A DNA stretch of 64,000 bases from Wocania_A sp965224845 (GCA_965224845.1 CBDDAJ010000015.1:558001-622000), one strand, 5' to 3'; positions 1-9,932 are shown, counted from the stretch's first letter. Notes: generated by a model from the sequence alone, not told the origin. Numbers and translations are program-made.

Positions 1-2015
1 GAAGTCATGTTACCATTGCCGGCCCTGGAAACGGCTTGGTTGGTGTGCTTTTAATAGCTATTTCAACACTGGGACTGGAGAGTGCTTATATTGCTGTTAT
101 CTGTTCTGGTATCCTTTTAATGAGCCTTGGGTTTTTTAGAATGGGTACGCTTGCCGATTTTTTTCCATCATCAGCTATTCAAGGGATGCTTGCTGCTATT
201 GGTCTTATTATTTTAGGGAAACAGTTTCATATTATGCTAGCCCATAAAATACAGCGAAATGATACGGTTGACTATCTTTTTGAAATTCCTTTTTCTATTA
301 ACGATGCTGTGCATTATGAGAACAAAGGTTTAATTTATGCTGCTTTGGCCGGAGTAATCAGTTTAGCTATCATGCTATTTTATTCAAAAATTAGAAATAA
401 ATATTTGCAACTTATTCCTGCACCCATGTGGATTGTTATTTTATCCATTGGGTTTAGCTATTATTTTGAGTTTGGCTTAAGTCAACCTAACCCTATAGCA
501 AAAGAGTATATGATTTCCGGCATCCCTTCTATTCAGAATATTATTGCCGAAATACCAAGTCCAAATTTTGATGGTATTTGGTCGTTTTCCTTTTTGGGAA
601 GTGTTTTAGCTCTCACATTAATAGCAGGTATCGAATCCCTTTTAAGCATTAAAGCTGTTGATAAATTAGACCCTGAAAAAAGACGCTCAAATGTTAATAA
701 GGATCTTAAAGCCCTTGGTTTAGCAACTGTTGGCAGTGGCCTTTTAGGTGGGTTAAATGTGGTAACTGTTATTGCCCGTAGTTCGGTAAACGTAAACAAT
801 GGGGCAAGTAATAGGTCTTCAAACTTTTTTCATGCTACTTTTTTAGTCTTGTTTATCGTATTATTTAGTACGCAACTCACCAGAATTCCTTTACCCGCAT
901 TAATGGCTATATTGGTTTATACGGGATATAAACTGGCCTCACCCAGTGTGATCACAAAAATATTCTCAATAGGCAAGGAACAACTTATTATTTTTTTTGT
1001 TACGCTTATTATTACCTTAAAAATAGGCTTAATTACTGGTATACTTGCAGGGGTTATTACCACCTTAATTATTCATGTTGTTATAAATAAAAGTTTAGGG
1101 TTGTTTTTTAGAAACCTTTTAAAACCAAATGTTTTAATGTTTAAAGAGGCCAGCGAAGAGAACAATTTTTATGTAAGTGTTAAGCATTTTTGTAGTTTTT
1201 TAAATTACTATAAACTAAAAAAACAACTAGATGCAGTGCCTGAAGATGAAGATGTTATTGTAGACTTTTCTATGTGCGAGTTTGTAGATCATACTGTCAT
1301 GGAAAACATGCATAGCTACCAGGAGCTGTTTAATAAGCGAGGGGGGCATTTTGATGTTATTGGCTTAGATATGCACGATACAGATTCTAAACACCCTTTT
1401 GCCTTAAGACGTATGCTTCCTGTGCCAAAAATTATTAAAAATAACTTAACCAGACGCCAAACCAATATGGAAAGTTTGGCTGATGATTATAAATATAATT
1501 ACAGTTCTAAAAAAGAAAAAGAGGTATCGTTTCTTAATAATTTCCGGTTTTTCAGCACCAAACATATCAATCATATTTATAATGAATTATCGCATAAAGA
1601 AAGTGCCATTTGTTTGTTTGATATTGAATTTTCTGAAGGTGAGTTTATTGCTAAAGAAGTGGTTCGTTCTACCATGCTGCATATAGAATTAAACCACAAT
1701 ATCCCCAGCTTTACCTTAGACAGGGAAGGTTTTTTAGAAAAAGTATCGGCATTAGCAGGTTTTAAAGATATAGATATTGAAAACCATGATGATTTCTCTG
1801 ATCGCTTTTATTTGCAAGGCGATAATAAAATGGCTATTAGTAAATTTTTTAATGACGATGTAACACATTTTTTTGAAAGTAACCCTTACTATCATGTAGA
1901 ATCTAACGGAACAGCTTTACTTGTTTTTGGTAAAGAGCGTTTAGCCAGTTTAAAAGAAATTAAAGCTTTATTCGACTTTGGAAAACGCCTTAAAGATGTT
2001 ATTATATCGGTATAA
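1..2015 (+). CDS. SulP-family anion transporter with STAS domain (5' end outside window)
   Basis: Secondary anion transporter of the SLC26/SulP type in the inner membrane. The frame is open from base 3, and those codons encode the family-typical stretch SHVTIAGPGNGLVG, so the true start lies before the window; the TTG at 36 is only the first possible start codon inside it. Many hydrophobic segments follow up to about codon 350 (counted from base 36). A STAS-like domain with FVDHTVMENMHSYQ lies near codons 385-460. About 200 further residues of unassigned cytoplasmic tail run to the stop. The transported anion (sulfate, bicarbonate or other) cannot be told. In flavobacteria such proteins often lie beside carbonic anhydrase genes, but the upstream neighbour is not visible. 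Confidence 0.88.
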   Translation, partial: SHVTIAGPGNGLVGVLLIAISTLGLESAYIAVICSGILLMSLGFFRMGTLADFFPSSAIQGMLAAIGLIILGKQFHIMLAHKIQRNDTVDYLFEIPFSINDAVHYENKGLIYAALAGVISLAIMLFYSKIRNKYLQLIPAPMWIVILSIGFSYYFEFGLSQPNPIAKEYMISGIPSIQNIIAEIPSPNFDGIWSFSFLGSVLALTLIAGIESLLSIKAVDKLDPEKRRSNVNKDLKALGLATVGSGLLGGLNVVTVIARSSVNVNNGASNRSSNFFHATFLVLFIVLFSTQLTRIPLPALMAILVYTGYKLASPSVITKIFSIGKEQLIIFFVTLIITLKIGLITGILAGVITTLIIHVVINKSLGLFFRNLLKPNVLMFKEASEENNFYVSVKHFCSFLNYYKLKKQLDAVPEDEDVIVDFSMCEFVDHTVMENMHSYQELFNKRGGHFDVIGLDMHDTDSKHPFALRRMLPVPKIIKNNLTRRQTNMESLADDYKYNYSSKKEKEVSFLNNFRFFSTKHINHIYNELSHKESAICLFDIEFSEGEFIAKEVVRSTMLHIELNHNIPSFTLDREGFLEKVSALAGFKDIDIENHDDFSDRFYLQGDNKMAISKFFNDDVTHFFESNPYYHVESNGTALLVFGKERLASLKEIKALFDFGKRLKDVIISV

Positions 2016-2107
2016 ACGCTACTTCATAAAATAATTTATAGCGGCTTTCTTAATATATTCTTAACTTATCTGTGGATTCATAATAGATTTCTTAATTTTA
2101 CATCCCT

Positions 2108-2968
2108 ATGAATTTATATCCTATAAATGCTGGTAATTTTAAGCTAGATGGTGGTGCCATGTTTGGCGTAGTGCCAAAATCACTATGGCAACGTACTAAT
2201 CCTGCTGATGCTAATAACATGATCGACCTTACCGCGCGTTGTTTACTTATAGAAGATGGTAATCGCCTTATTTTAATAGACAACGGTATGGGAGATAAAC
2301 AATCCAGTAAGTTTTTTGGTTATTATCATCCCTGGGGTGACCACACTTTAAACAGGTCTTTAAAAAAATACGGTTTTCATCCTGACGATATTACCGATGT
2401 GTTTATGACGCATTTGCATTTTGATCATTGCGGAGGAAGCATCAAATGGAATACTCATAAAACAGGGTACGAAACGGCGTTTAAAAACGCACACTTTTGG
2501 AGTAATAAAAAACATTGGCAATGGGCTACACAACCTAACAGGCGTGAAAAAGCATCGTTTTTAAAAGAGAATATTTTACCTATTGAAGAAAGTGGCCAAT
2601 TAAAGTTTACTTCGCTTCCTGAAACCGACTTGCTTAAAAACACTCCGCTAGGGTTTGATATTTTTTTTGCCAATGGACACACCGAAAAGCAAATGATCCC
2701 TATAATACATTATAAAGGAAAAACCATTTGCTTTATGGCCGATTTATTACCAACTGTAGGGCATTTGCCACTACCTTTTGTAATGGGTTACGATACCAGG
2801 CCGCTTCTAACCTTAGATGAAAAAGAAAAGTTTCTTAACCTTGCTGCCGATAACAAGTATTATCTGTTTTTAGAACATGATGCTCACAACGAAATTATTA
2901 CCGTAAAACACACCGAAAAAGGAGTGCGGTTAGCTAATATTTATTCAACAAACGACATATTCAATTAA
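2108..2968 (+). CDS. MBL-fold metallo-hydrolase
   Basis: Cytoplasmic metallo-beta-lactamase-fold hydrolase; no signal peptide is visible. The metal motif THLHFDH lies at residues 101-107 (ligands His102, His104, Asp106, His107). A later GHTEKQ histidine and ADLLP aspartate complete the usual dinuclear site. The 286-residue length and the spacing fit the broad lactonase/YtnP-like branch, but the substrate is unknown. A near-match to the Bacteroidota -7 box (TAATTTTA, 2093-2100) lies 7 bases before the ATG, suggesting a very short leader. It is 17 bases upstream of the subtilase gene and could be cotranscribed with it. Confidence 0.85.
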   Translation: MNLYPINAGNFKLDGGAMFGVVPKSLWQRTNPADANNMIDLTARCLLIEDGNRLILIDNGMGDKQSSKFFGYYHPWGDHTLNRSLKKYGFHPDDITDVFMTHLHFDHCGGSIKWNTHKTGYETAFKNAHFWSNKKHWQWATQPNRREKASFLKENILPIEESGQLKFTSLPETDLLKNTPLGFDIFFANGHTEKQMIPIIHYKGKTICFMADLLPTVGHLPLPFVMGYDTRPLLTLDEKEKFLNLAADNKYYLFLEHDAHNEIITVKHTEKGVRLANIYSTNDIFN

Positions 2969-2985
2969 CACATAAATTTATTAAA

Positions 2986-4599
2986 ATGAAATCGACAAAA
3001 ACACTCATATTATCTGCCTTTATAGCTGCAATACTCTATGGCTGCGGCAGTACTGCCAGTATTATATCAACGCCTGTTGAAAACATTGACACTATTCCTC
3101 TAAAAGTGTCTGATTTAACCGAAGCCGAAAAACAAAGCTGGGGACACTTAGATTTAATTAAAGATACAATTCCCGGGATGAGTGTTAATAAAGCTTATGC
3201 TGAAATTATAAAAAATAAAAAAGGAAAATCTGTGATCGTAGCCGTTATAGATTCTGGAATTGATATTGACCACGAAGATTTAGATGGTGTTATTTGGACC
3301 AATAGAAAAGAAGTTCCTAACAATGGAAAAGATGATGATAAAAACGGATACATAGATGATATTCATGGCTGGAACTTTTTAGGGGATGGTTACGACGAGC
3401 AATTAGAATTTGTACGAATACTTGCAAGCGGAGACACAGCTAACCCTGATTATGCCAGAGCTCAAACAGAGTATAACGAAGAATATCAAAAGTATACAGG
3501 GTATAAAACAAACTACGAGCAAACCCTGCAGCAAGTAAAAATAGCAGATGAAGGCATTAAAAAACATTTAAATAAAACCAGCTATACCAAAGCCGATGTT
3601 AATGCCATTAAAACAGAAGATAAAACGCTTCAGCAATATGTTTCAATAGCTAAATATGTTTATAGTTTAGATATGGCATCTGTTGATGATTTTATCAAAG
3701 AACTAAAAAATGGCTTAGTAAGTATTAACGAACGACTAAACTACAACCTTAATAAAGATTTAAAAGGGCGTAAAACAGGTGATAATCCAAATGATTTAAA
3801 CGATAAACCTGGCTATGGTAATGCTAATGTTAAACCTGTTAAAAAAACCGAAAGCCATGGTACACATGTTGCCGGAATTATAGCTGCAGAACGAAACAAT
3901 GGTAAAGGGGCAAAAGGTGTTGCTAATCATGTAAAAATTATGAGCCTACGTGCTGTACCAAATGGCGATGAATACGATAAAGATATTGCGTTAGCTATTA
4001 GGTACGCTGTAGATAATGGCGCAAAAATTATAAATGGTAGTTTTGGGAAATACTACTCACCGCATAGTGATTGGGTTCGTGATGCTATTGCATATGCAGG
4101 TAAAAAAGATGTTCTAATAGTTCATGGCGCAGGTAACGAAAGTTTAAATTTAGACGAAAAACAAAGTTACCCAAGTGATGCAATTGGTGTTGGCCCTGAG
4201 GTTTCAGACAATTTTATAAATGTTGGTGCTTTAGATTATAAATATGGCTCATCGATGATTGCAGAGTATTCAAATTATGGAAAAGTAAATGTTGATGTTT
4301 TTGCACCAGGCTCTGCTATTTATTCTACGTTTCCTGAAAATGAGTATAAAGCTATAGATGGCACTTCTATGGCATCTCCGGGCGTTGCCGGTGTAGCCGC
4401 TTTAATTCGTTCTTATTACCCAAAGTTAAGTGCTGCTCAGGTAAAGCAAGTTCTTATGGATTCCGGGCTTGCCGTTAAAACTAAAGTTATTGTTGGTGGC
4501 AATACAGCCAATATAAAACCTTTTGCAGATTTAATAAAATCTTCAAAAATGGTTAATGCGTATAATGCTTTAATTATGGCTGCCAGATTATCTAAATAA
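2986..4599 (+). CDS. S8 subtilisin-like serine protease, lipoprotein
   Basis: Exported serine protease, probably anchored in a membrane by lipidation. The signal peptide ends in the lipobox LYGC (Cys20). Catalytic triad: Asp89 in VIAVIDSGID, His291 in SHGTHVAG and Ser461 in GTSMASPG; the oxyanion-hole Asn is in GAGNES near 384. About 200 residues separate the Asp and His, against about 32 in subtilisin. The extra part (about 130-270) is lysine- and glutamate-rich and predicted helical, an arrangement seen in other Bacteroidota S8 lipoproteins. Probable role: extracytoplasmic protein turnover, alongside the M1 aminopeptidase that follows. Confidence 0.93.
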   Translation: MKSTKTLILSAFIAAILYGCGSTASIISTPVENIDTIPLKVSDLTEAEKQSWGHLDLIKDTIPGMSVNKAYAEIIKNKKGKSVIVAVIDSGIDIDHEDLDGVIWTNRKEVPNNGKDDDKNGYIDDIHGWNFLGDGYDEQLEFVRILASGDTANPDYARAQTEYNEEYQKYTGYKTNYEQTLQQVKIADEGIKKHLNKTSYTKADVNAIKTEDKTLQQYVSIAKYVYSLDMASVDDFIKELKNGLVSINERLNYNLNKDLKGRKTGDNPNDLNDKPGYGNANVKPVKKTESHGTHVAGIIAAERNNGKGAKGVANHVKIMSLRAVPNGDEYDKDIALAIRYAVDNGAKIINGSFGKYYSPHSDWVRDAIAYAGKKDVLIVHGAGNESLNLDEKQSYPSDAIGVGPEVSDNFINVGALDYKYGSSMIAEYSNYGKVNVDVFAPGSAIYSTFPENEYKAIDGTSMASPGVAGVAALIRSYYPKLSAAQVKQVLMDSGLAVKTKVIVGGNTANIKPFADLIKSSKMVNAYNALIMAARLSK

Positions 4600-4707
4600 T
4601 GCATTTAATTTATTAAACAATATCATTGCAGCTAAAATTTTATAACGCCAACATATCGTTACAAAATGATGTTACATATGTTTTTTTGAAACAATAAATA
4701 TAAGTAT

Positions 4708-6516
4708 ATGAAAAGAATTGCTTTTTCTGTTTTAAGCCTCTGCCTCTTTCTATCCTGCAATAGTCAAAAGGACGTGGTTATAACGCCAACATCAACTCCT
4801 ACTACTCCTATACCCATACAAAACCAGGGGTATTGGCAGCAGCATGTAGATTACAAAATGGAAATTGATATGAATGTAAACACCTATCAATACAAGGGAA
4901 AACAACAATTAGTATACACTAATAACTCTCCAGATGTTTTACACCGTGTGTATTACCATTTATATTTTAATGCTTTTCAGCCAGGTAGTGAAATGGATGT
5001 GCACTCCAGGAGTATTTTAGATCCAGACGCCAGAATTGGGGATAGGATTAGTAAATTAAAACCACACGAAATAGGCTATATAAAAGTAAAAGGGTTAAAA
5101 CAAAACGGTATCAATATTAAGCATGAAACTGTTGGTACTGTTTTAGAAGTTAATTTAGCAAAACCTATTCTGCCAGGAGAAAAAGTTACGTTTGATATGG
5201 TTTTTGACGGGCAAGTGCCTGTTCAAATCCGTCGTTCAGGAAGACATAATGAAGAAGGGGTGGCATTATCCATGGTGCAATGGTATCCCAAATTAGCAGA
5301 ATATGATTTTGAAGGCTGGCATGCCGATCCTTATATAGCAAGAGAGTTTCATGGAGTTTGGGGAAATTATGATGTAAAACTCACTATTGACAGTAATTAT
5401 GTTGTTGGAAGCACAGGATACATACAAGGCGAACCCCAGATAAACGGGCATAAAAAAACGCTTCACTTTAAAGCGCCTAAAGTACACGATTTTGCCTGGG
5501 CAGCAGATCCGGATTATATTCATGATACCATGCAGGTTCCCGGAGGCCCAATCCTTAATTTCTATTATAAAAGCACTTTAAGCAATACACAAAAGGAAAA
5601 CTGGAAAAAGCTTCAGCCAAAAACAGTAGAGCTTATGCAATATTTTAGTAAACATATTGGCCAATACCCCTATAATCAATATTCTGTAATTCAAGGTGGC
5701 GATGGCGGTATGGAATATGCCATGAGCACTTTAATTACAGGGCAAAGAAGTTATGGCAGCTTGGTTGGGGTTACAGCTCATGAGCTAGCACACACCTGGT
5801 TTCAGTTTTTATTAGCAACCAATGAGGCTAAACACGAATGGATGGACGAAGGCTTTACAACTTATATTAGCAATCATGCTATGAATTATATTTTTAATCA
5901 AGGCAAAAAAAATCCACTTGAAAATGCATATATAAGCTATATACGTTTGGCTAAATCGGGTTTAGAACAGCCGCTTACCACACATGCAGACAGGTATCAG
6001 CTAAACAGCATTTACAGTACTTTGGCCTATAGTAAAGGCGCTGTGTTTTTAGCTCAGTTAGGCTATGTTATAGGCGAAGAGCATTTAAACAAAACCATTA
6101 AAAAATATTTTAATGATTTTGCTTTTAAGCACCCAAAGCCTCTTGATATTATAAGAACAGCCGAAAAAGTATCTGGTTTAGAACTCGATTGGTATTTAAT
6201 TGATTTTGCTCAAACCACAAATACTATTGATTATGCTGTTAAATCTGTTGAAGGCAACACCGTTACCTTAGAGCGTAAAGGGTTAATGCCAATGCCTATA
6301 GACTTAACGGTAACTTATACGGATAATTCAACCGAAGATTTTTATATCCCTTTACAGATGATGCGAGGTGAAAAACCAACCTCGGCAACAACTATTAAAG
6401 ATTGGGCATGGGCGTATCCAACTTATACCTTTAATACAAATAAAGCTATAAAATCTGTTACAATAGATCCAAAAGAAATGATGGCAGATATTAATAAAGA
6501 AAACAATACACTATAA
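4708..6516 (+). CDS. M1-family zinc aminopeptidase, lipoprotein
   Basis: Zinc metallopeptidase of the gluzincin M1 family, expected to remove N-terminal residues from peptides outside the cytoplasm. The signal peptide carries the lipobox LFLSC (Cys17). HELAHTWF places zinc ligands at His358 and His362 and the catalytic Glu at 359; the third ligand Glu381 (WMDEGFTTY) lies exactly 18 residues beyond, as in M1. GGMEYAMSTL just upstream is the GxMEN-type substrate loop. It is on the same strand as the S8 protease, 108 bases downstream. The array of attC-like repeats begins directly after this gene, so its stop marks the left edge of the ordinary chromosome. Confidence 0.93.
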   Translation: MKRIAFSVLSLCLFLSCNSQKDVVITPTSTPTTPIPIQNQGYWQQHVDYKMEIDMNVNTYQYKGKQQLVYTNNSPDVLHRVYYHLYFNAFQPGSEMDVHSRSILDPDARIGDRISKLKPHEIGYIKVKGLKQNGINIKHETVGTVLEVNLAKPILPGEKVTFDMVFDGQVPVQIRRSGRHNEEGVALSMVQWYPKLAEYDFEGWHADPYIAREFHGVWGNYDVKLTIDSNYVVGSTGYIQGEPQINGHKKTLHFKAPKVHDFAWAADPDYIHDTMQVPGGPILNFYYKSTLSNTQKENWKKLQPKTVELMQYFSKHIGQYPYNQYSVIQGGDGGMEYAMSTLITGQRSYGSLVGVTAHELAHTWFQFLLATNEAKHEWMDEGFTTYISNHAMNYIFNQGKKNPLENAYISYIRLAKSGLEQPLTTHADRYQLNSIYSTLAYSKGAVFLAQLGYVIGEEHLNKTIKKYFNDFAFKHPKPLDIIRTAEKVSGLELDWYLIDFAQTTNTIDYAVKSVEGNTVTLERKGLMPMPIDLTVTYTDNSTEDFYIPLQMMRGEKPTSATTIKDWAWAYPTYTFNTNKAIKSVTIDPKEMMADINKENNTL

Positions 6517-6742
6517 GTATCTATTTTTAACTTTGAATAATTCTTATCCCTGTAATGTTTTAATACGCATGTGCAAACGCATGTCTTAAAGGGTATAAAA
6601 TTACTGGGGTTTTAATATATTTAACAGGAATTTTTAATCGTTTTTAATGGAGGTAAAAAGATATTAAAACACCTAAACTTCCGCTTAGCCCGCCAAATTA
6701 GGTGGATAATTTTTTAAGGATAAAAGTTCTGCATATAAACAA

Positions 6743-6752
6743 GTTAGGGCAC
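6743..6752. repeat. Left-most attC-like right core box
   Basis: GTTAGGGCAC fits the integron core GTTRRRY. It is exactly complementary to the left box of the next site at 7793-7802, the relation expected for the two ends of one excisable cassette. A complete partner half was not found in 6517-6742, a stretch that holds only a small hairpin near 6690 (CCGCC/GGTGG) and no gene. Confidence 0.55.
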
Positions 6753-6778
6753 ATTTAAGAAAATCTAATAAATATTTA

Positions 6779-7801
6779 ATGAACTTTGTATTAGAAAATA
6801 AAATAACCGAAGCTGAAAACATTAAAATAAATTCTAAGGGGATATTTTATTTAAAAAACAATACTGTCTACAAAGATGAATTCTCTTTCTACACTTCTGA
6901 TAAAGATATTAATGAATTCGATATTAATGACAATTATTTATACCTTATAAAAAACAACGAAACACTAATTTTTTCATTAGAAAAAAAGACTTTTATAAAA
7001 ATTCCTTTTCCAATAATTTTTAATAGTATTATTTCTAATAACGCTATTTTCACTTATAATAGAAATATAAAAAAAAGACTTTTTCAAAGGGCATATTATG
7101 AATTAAATGATGATTTCAAAAGACTAAATGAAATAGAAAACTTTAATACATTAGGAAAATCATTTTTTAATGAAGACTTTTTCTTATTTAAAAGTAAAAA
7201 ATCAGATTTACTTTGTGCTTTCACCTACCTGGATAAAAAATTATGGGAATTTGATTTAAGTTCTATTGAACTGAAAACTAAAATCGAAAAATTTATTGGT
7301 ATACATAAAAATCGAATTTTAATTTTACTTAATAAAGGAAAACTTTTACTATTAGACAGTAATACTGGGACATTATTAAATACCGTAAATTTATTAGAGA
7401 ATCAAGAAGTAATTTTAGAATCTGTTCACTTAGATAATCAGAAAGGATTATTAAAAAGTTTAGCAGGAAGATATTATTTTGAATTTTGTTTAAATAATTT
7501 AAGACTTGAAATAAAAAAAGATTTTGGAAAATACTCAAAGGGTAATTGGTGGATATCAAGAAGTAATTACTATGGAGATTTATTGACTTTTGTTGGGTCA
7601 AAAGATGGTATAAGCAGTTTTGCTAATTCATTCGGCATATTCGACACTAACAAATTAGAAATTATGTGGTATGATACGATTTCCCCCGAAAAAAGAGATA
7701 TAAAAGTTTTTTTTTCAAATCCACCTCTAATAAATGATTCGACATTAATTATTAGGAATAGTAATAAAACATTAAGTATTTACAAAAGTAACGTGCCCTA
7801 A
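6779..7801 (+). CDS. Hypothetical protein, possibly beta-propeller, in cassette 1
   Basis: Not recognised. The 340-residue soluble protein has no signal peptide or membrane segment. It is rich in short strand-like segments, with recurring patterns such as ILLLNKGKLLLLDSNTG and GIFDTNKLEIMWYDT that resemble PQQ/WD-type propeller blades, so a beta-propeller is a guess. Very lysine-, asparagine- and isoleucine-rich. The ATG is 26 bases after the cassette's first core box. The TAA stop (7799-7801) lies inside the left box of the following repeat, so the coding region fills the whole cassette. Function unknown. Confidence 0.7.
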   Translation: MNFVLENKITEAENIKINSKGIFYLKNNTVYKDEFSFYTSDKDINEFDINDNYLYLIKNNETLIFSLEKKTFIKIPFPIIFNSIISNNAIFTYNRNIKKRLFQRAYYELNDDFKRLNEIENFNTLGKSFFNEDFFLFKSKKSDLLCAFTYLDKKLWEFDLSSIELKTKIEKFIGIHKNRILILLNKGKLLLLDSNTGTLLNTVNLLENQEVILESVHLDNQKGLLKSLAGRYYFEFCLNNLRLEIKKDFGKYSKGNWWISRSNYYGDLLTFVGSKDGISSFANSFGIFDTNKLEIMWYDTISPEKRDIKVFFSNPPLINDSTLIIRNSNKTLSIYKSNVP

Positions 7802-7927
7802 CAATGGCTAAGATTAATACGGGTTTTCGTGTTTAACCCAAAGTTAATGTATTTTTATAAAGTCCGCCAAATCCGAAATTAAATGCTTATTTAATCCCGT
7901 ACTAACCTTAGCCGAACCGTTAGCAGC
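7793..7927. repeat. attC-like site 1
   Basis: Left box GCCCTAAC (7795-7802), spacer AAT, then stem arms 7806-7823 and 7896-7913, spacer GAACC, right box GTTAGCAGC (7919-7927). The arms GGCTAAGATTAATACGGG and CCCGTACTAACCTTAGCC pair at 16 of 18 positions. The two differences are A:C on the top strand but T:G wobbles on the bottom strand. The loop between the arms is 72 bases. Total length is 135 bases, within the known attC range. Confidence 0.65.
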
Positions 7928-7946
7928 AACCTGAACCAAGATTACC

Positions 7947-8873
7947 TTGAAAAGTAAAGAAGAGCAATTAAAAGAAAGATTTACTAAAACAAAAGATGCA
8001 ATTCGATATATAGCTGAATTGGAATCTATTGACCTTTCTCTGATATCAGATATTGAGTTAGAAGAAAAAATAGATAACTATTTTCCTCTAATACCATATC
8101 CGACAGTAAAAATACCAGCAGGTGTAGAAATTTTTAGAGCAAGAGTTAATAAAGGAGTAAAACCTTATGTCAAAACCAAAGACATCTATATGCCGCCAGC
8201 TAGCTTAATAACTGAATACGGAAGAAGTAATAAACCTGAAGAACGTATTTTCTATGGTGCTACAAATTACAGACTTGCGACTTTTGAGGTTATTCAAAAT
8301 CTAAAAAATTCAATTTCGCCAAAATCCGAAGTTGTTTTTTTAACTGTCGGAGTATATAAAACAAAGGAGGTTCTTCATTTAGCGAATATCATTCATAGTC
8401 CAATATTACACGCAAATCGGAAAGACATATTCAAAGCTTTCGAAAAAAATAGAGGCTTGTTAGATTCTAACAAATGGATGGGTGAGGAATTAGTCAATGC
8501 AGACAATTTAATCTGTCAATTTTTTGCTAACCAATTTACCAAAAGCGAAATAAAAAGCCATTTTGACTATCGAATTAGTGCGTTTTATTCTAGAAGACTT
8601 AATCACATGAACCGATTTATTGCGCCTGAATTTGCCTCTGAAAAATTTGATGGGGTTTATTATCCAAGCGTGGCTATGAAATATAAAGGAGACAACCAAT
8701 CTATTTTTGAAGATTCTGCTAATAAAAAATTGGAGTTAATAAATGCAATACATGTTACTTGTGGGAATTTAGATTTTGACAAAGGTGACTTCACAAGTGG
8801 AATTATGCACGAAGCAGAATCAATTAAAGATGGAGTTATTACATGGAAAAAGGAAATTTATTCACCAAGTTGA
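7947..8873 (+). CDS. RES-domain protein (NAD+-processing enzyme family), cassette 2
   Basis: RES-domain protein. Characterised RES toxins degrade NAD+. The fold's landmarks are present: FRAR at 63-66, YGRSNKPEERIFYGA (about 93-107) leading into LATFEV, and YYPSVAMKYKGDNQSIF around 236-252 with the conserved Ser and Asn. The 308 residues make it longer than typical RES toxins (about 150-230), with an extra N-terminal helical segment (1-50). The start is a TTG: the frame is closed by TGA at 7932 and the first in-frame ATG is near residue 77. It lies 19 bases after an attC-like right box. No Xre/Xre-like antitoxin gene is in this cassette, so toxin behaviour is not established. Confidence 0.75.
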   Translation: MKSKEEQLKERFTKTKDAIRYIAELESIDLSLISDIELEEKIDNYFPLIPYPTVKIPAGVEIFRARVNKGVKPYVKTKDIYMPPASLITEYGRSNKPEERIFYGATNYRLATFEVIQNLKNSISPKSEVVFLTVGVYKTKEVLHLANIIHSPILHANRKDIFKAFEKNRGLLDSNKWMGEELVNADNLICQFFANQFTKSEIKSHFDYRISAFYSRRLNHMNRFIAPEFASEKFDGVYYPSVAMKYKGDNQSIFEDSANKKLELINAIHVTCGNLDFDKGDFTSGIMHEAESIKDGVITWKKEIYSPS

Positions 8874-8881
8874 AAAAGGCA

Positions 8882-9015
8882 GCTGCTAACAACGTATATA
8901 GCACATTGCCAAAATTTGGCTAACTTTAAACTCTCCCCTACTAATAAACCTCAGTTTCGGCTGAATAAAATAACTACCAATATGGCAACGTGCCATATAC
9001 AATACCGTTGTAAAC
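8882..9015. repeat. attC-like site 2
   Basis: Left box GCTGCTAAC (8882-8890), exact complement of the box opening the same cassette at 7919. Stem arms are 8894-8910 and 8984-9000, pairing at 15 of 17 positions; both mismatches are again A:C on top and T:G on the bottom strand. Right box GTTGTAAAC is at 9007-9015. Total 134 bases, nearly the same length as site 1. Confidence 0.65.
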
Positions 9016-9024
9016 ATTAGAAAA

Positions 9025-9693
9025 ATGAAATACCTCAAATTAATTACCTTATTTTTAATACTCTTGACAGTTCAAATGTTTTCTCAGGACAATAATAACG
9101 GGAAATTTAAAATTGGACTCAATTTAGGAGTTAATCAATCTAATTTGAAAGGCAGTGTTCTTGACGATTATGATAAAGTAATCAGTTATTCATTTGGTCT
9201 CTCTTCTGAATATAAAATAAGTAAAAACATCTCATTATTATTAAATATAAACTATGATAATAAAGTGATGAAATTGGAAGACTTCAGAGTTAATAACTTC
9301 AACAATAATGACACATATTTCGTAGATAACAGAATTATATTTAATTATATAAATATACCTTTAAACGTTAGATATTATATCGGGAAAAGCAATAAACTTT
9401 TTGCTGACGCTGGGATATTTTACAATCATTTTCTAAATGTGAAAAATAAGACTCTAAGAAAAGATACTGAAGAAGAAATTGCTCTCTTTGCTATTCCCAA
9501 TGTGAAAAAATATGACTATGGTGCTTTAATTGGACTTGGATATACGTTTCATTTAAACAAAAATAATTATTTGTCAATTTTATTAATAGATGAGTTTGGC
9601 GTACCGAATATCTTTGATTATCCAAACAATCCAAATGTAAATGTTAAAACAAACACTATTAAACTAATATTAAACTGGCAACTACTAATATAA
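9025..9693 (+). CDS. Small outer-membrane beta-barrel protein (PorT-like), cassette 3
   Basis: Exported protein of 222 residues. A Sec signal peptide (residues 1-20, ending MFSQ) is followed by alternating strand-like segments with glycine turns (IGLNLGVNQSNL, YGALIGLGYTFHL) and a terminal aromatic-containing strand. This is the pattern of the 8-10 stranded OMP_b-brl/PorT-like barrels common in Bacteroidota. Ligand or role unknown. It starts 9 bases after an attC-like right box and ends 4 bases before the left box of site 3, so it occupies one cassette by itself. An exported barrel is an unusual cargo for a single-gene cassette. Confidence 0.75.
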   Translation: MKYLKLITLFLILLTVQMFSQDNNNGKFKIGLNLGVNQSNLKGSVLDDYDKVISYSFGLSSEYKISKNISLLLNINYDNKVMKLEDFRVNNFNNNDTYFVDNRIIFNYINIPLNVRYYIGKSNKLFADAGIFYNHFLNVKNKTLRKDTEEEIALFAIPNVKKYDYGALIGLGYTFHLNKNNYLSILLIDEFGVPNIFDYPNNPNVNVKTNTIKLILNWQLLI

Positions 9694-9697
9694 TAAC

Positions 9698-9910
9698 GTT
9701 TGCCAACACCGTGTATACTAATCTTAATCCTCTCTTTTGTTCTTTCTTATTAATAACACTAAATATAAGAGATTGTAAACTTAAGACGTGTATAATCAAT
9801 TGCTCGTTCTGTGCATACTCGAAAAATCCGTAGGATTTTCCTCTGGTTCGTTTTTGTTTACTAAATTAGTTGCTAGCCAACGCAACTAACCATACACAAA
9901 CACGTTGACA
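9698..9910. repeat. attC-like site 3 (long, composite)
   Basis: Left box GTTTGCCAAC (9698-9707) and right box GTTGACA (9904-9910). The inner arm GTGTATA (from 9711) pairs with CATACAC near 9890-9897. Inside are a GAAAATCC/GGATTTTC hairpin near 9820-9840, a GTTGC/GCAAC stem near 9870-9885 and an isolated GTAAAC half-palindrome at 9775. At about 213 bases it is longer than classical attC sites and may be two sites fused. Confidence 0.45.
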
Positions 9911-9932
9911 TTAATTTAAAGAACAACACGAA

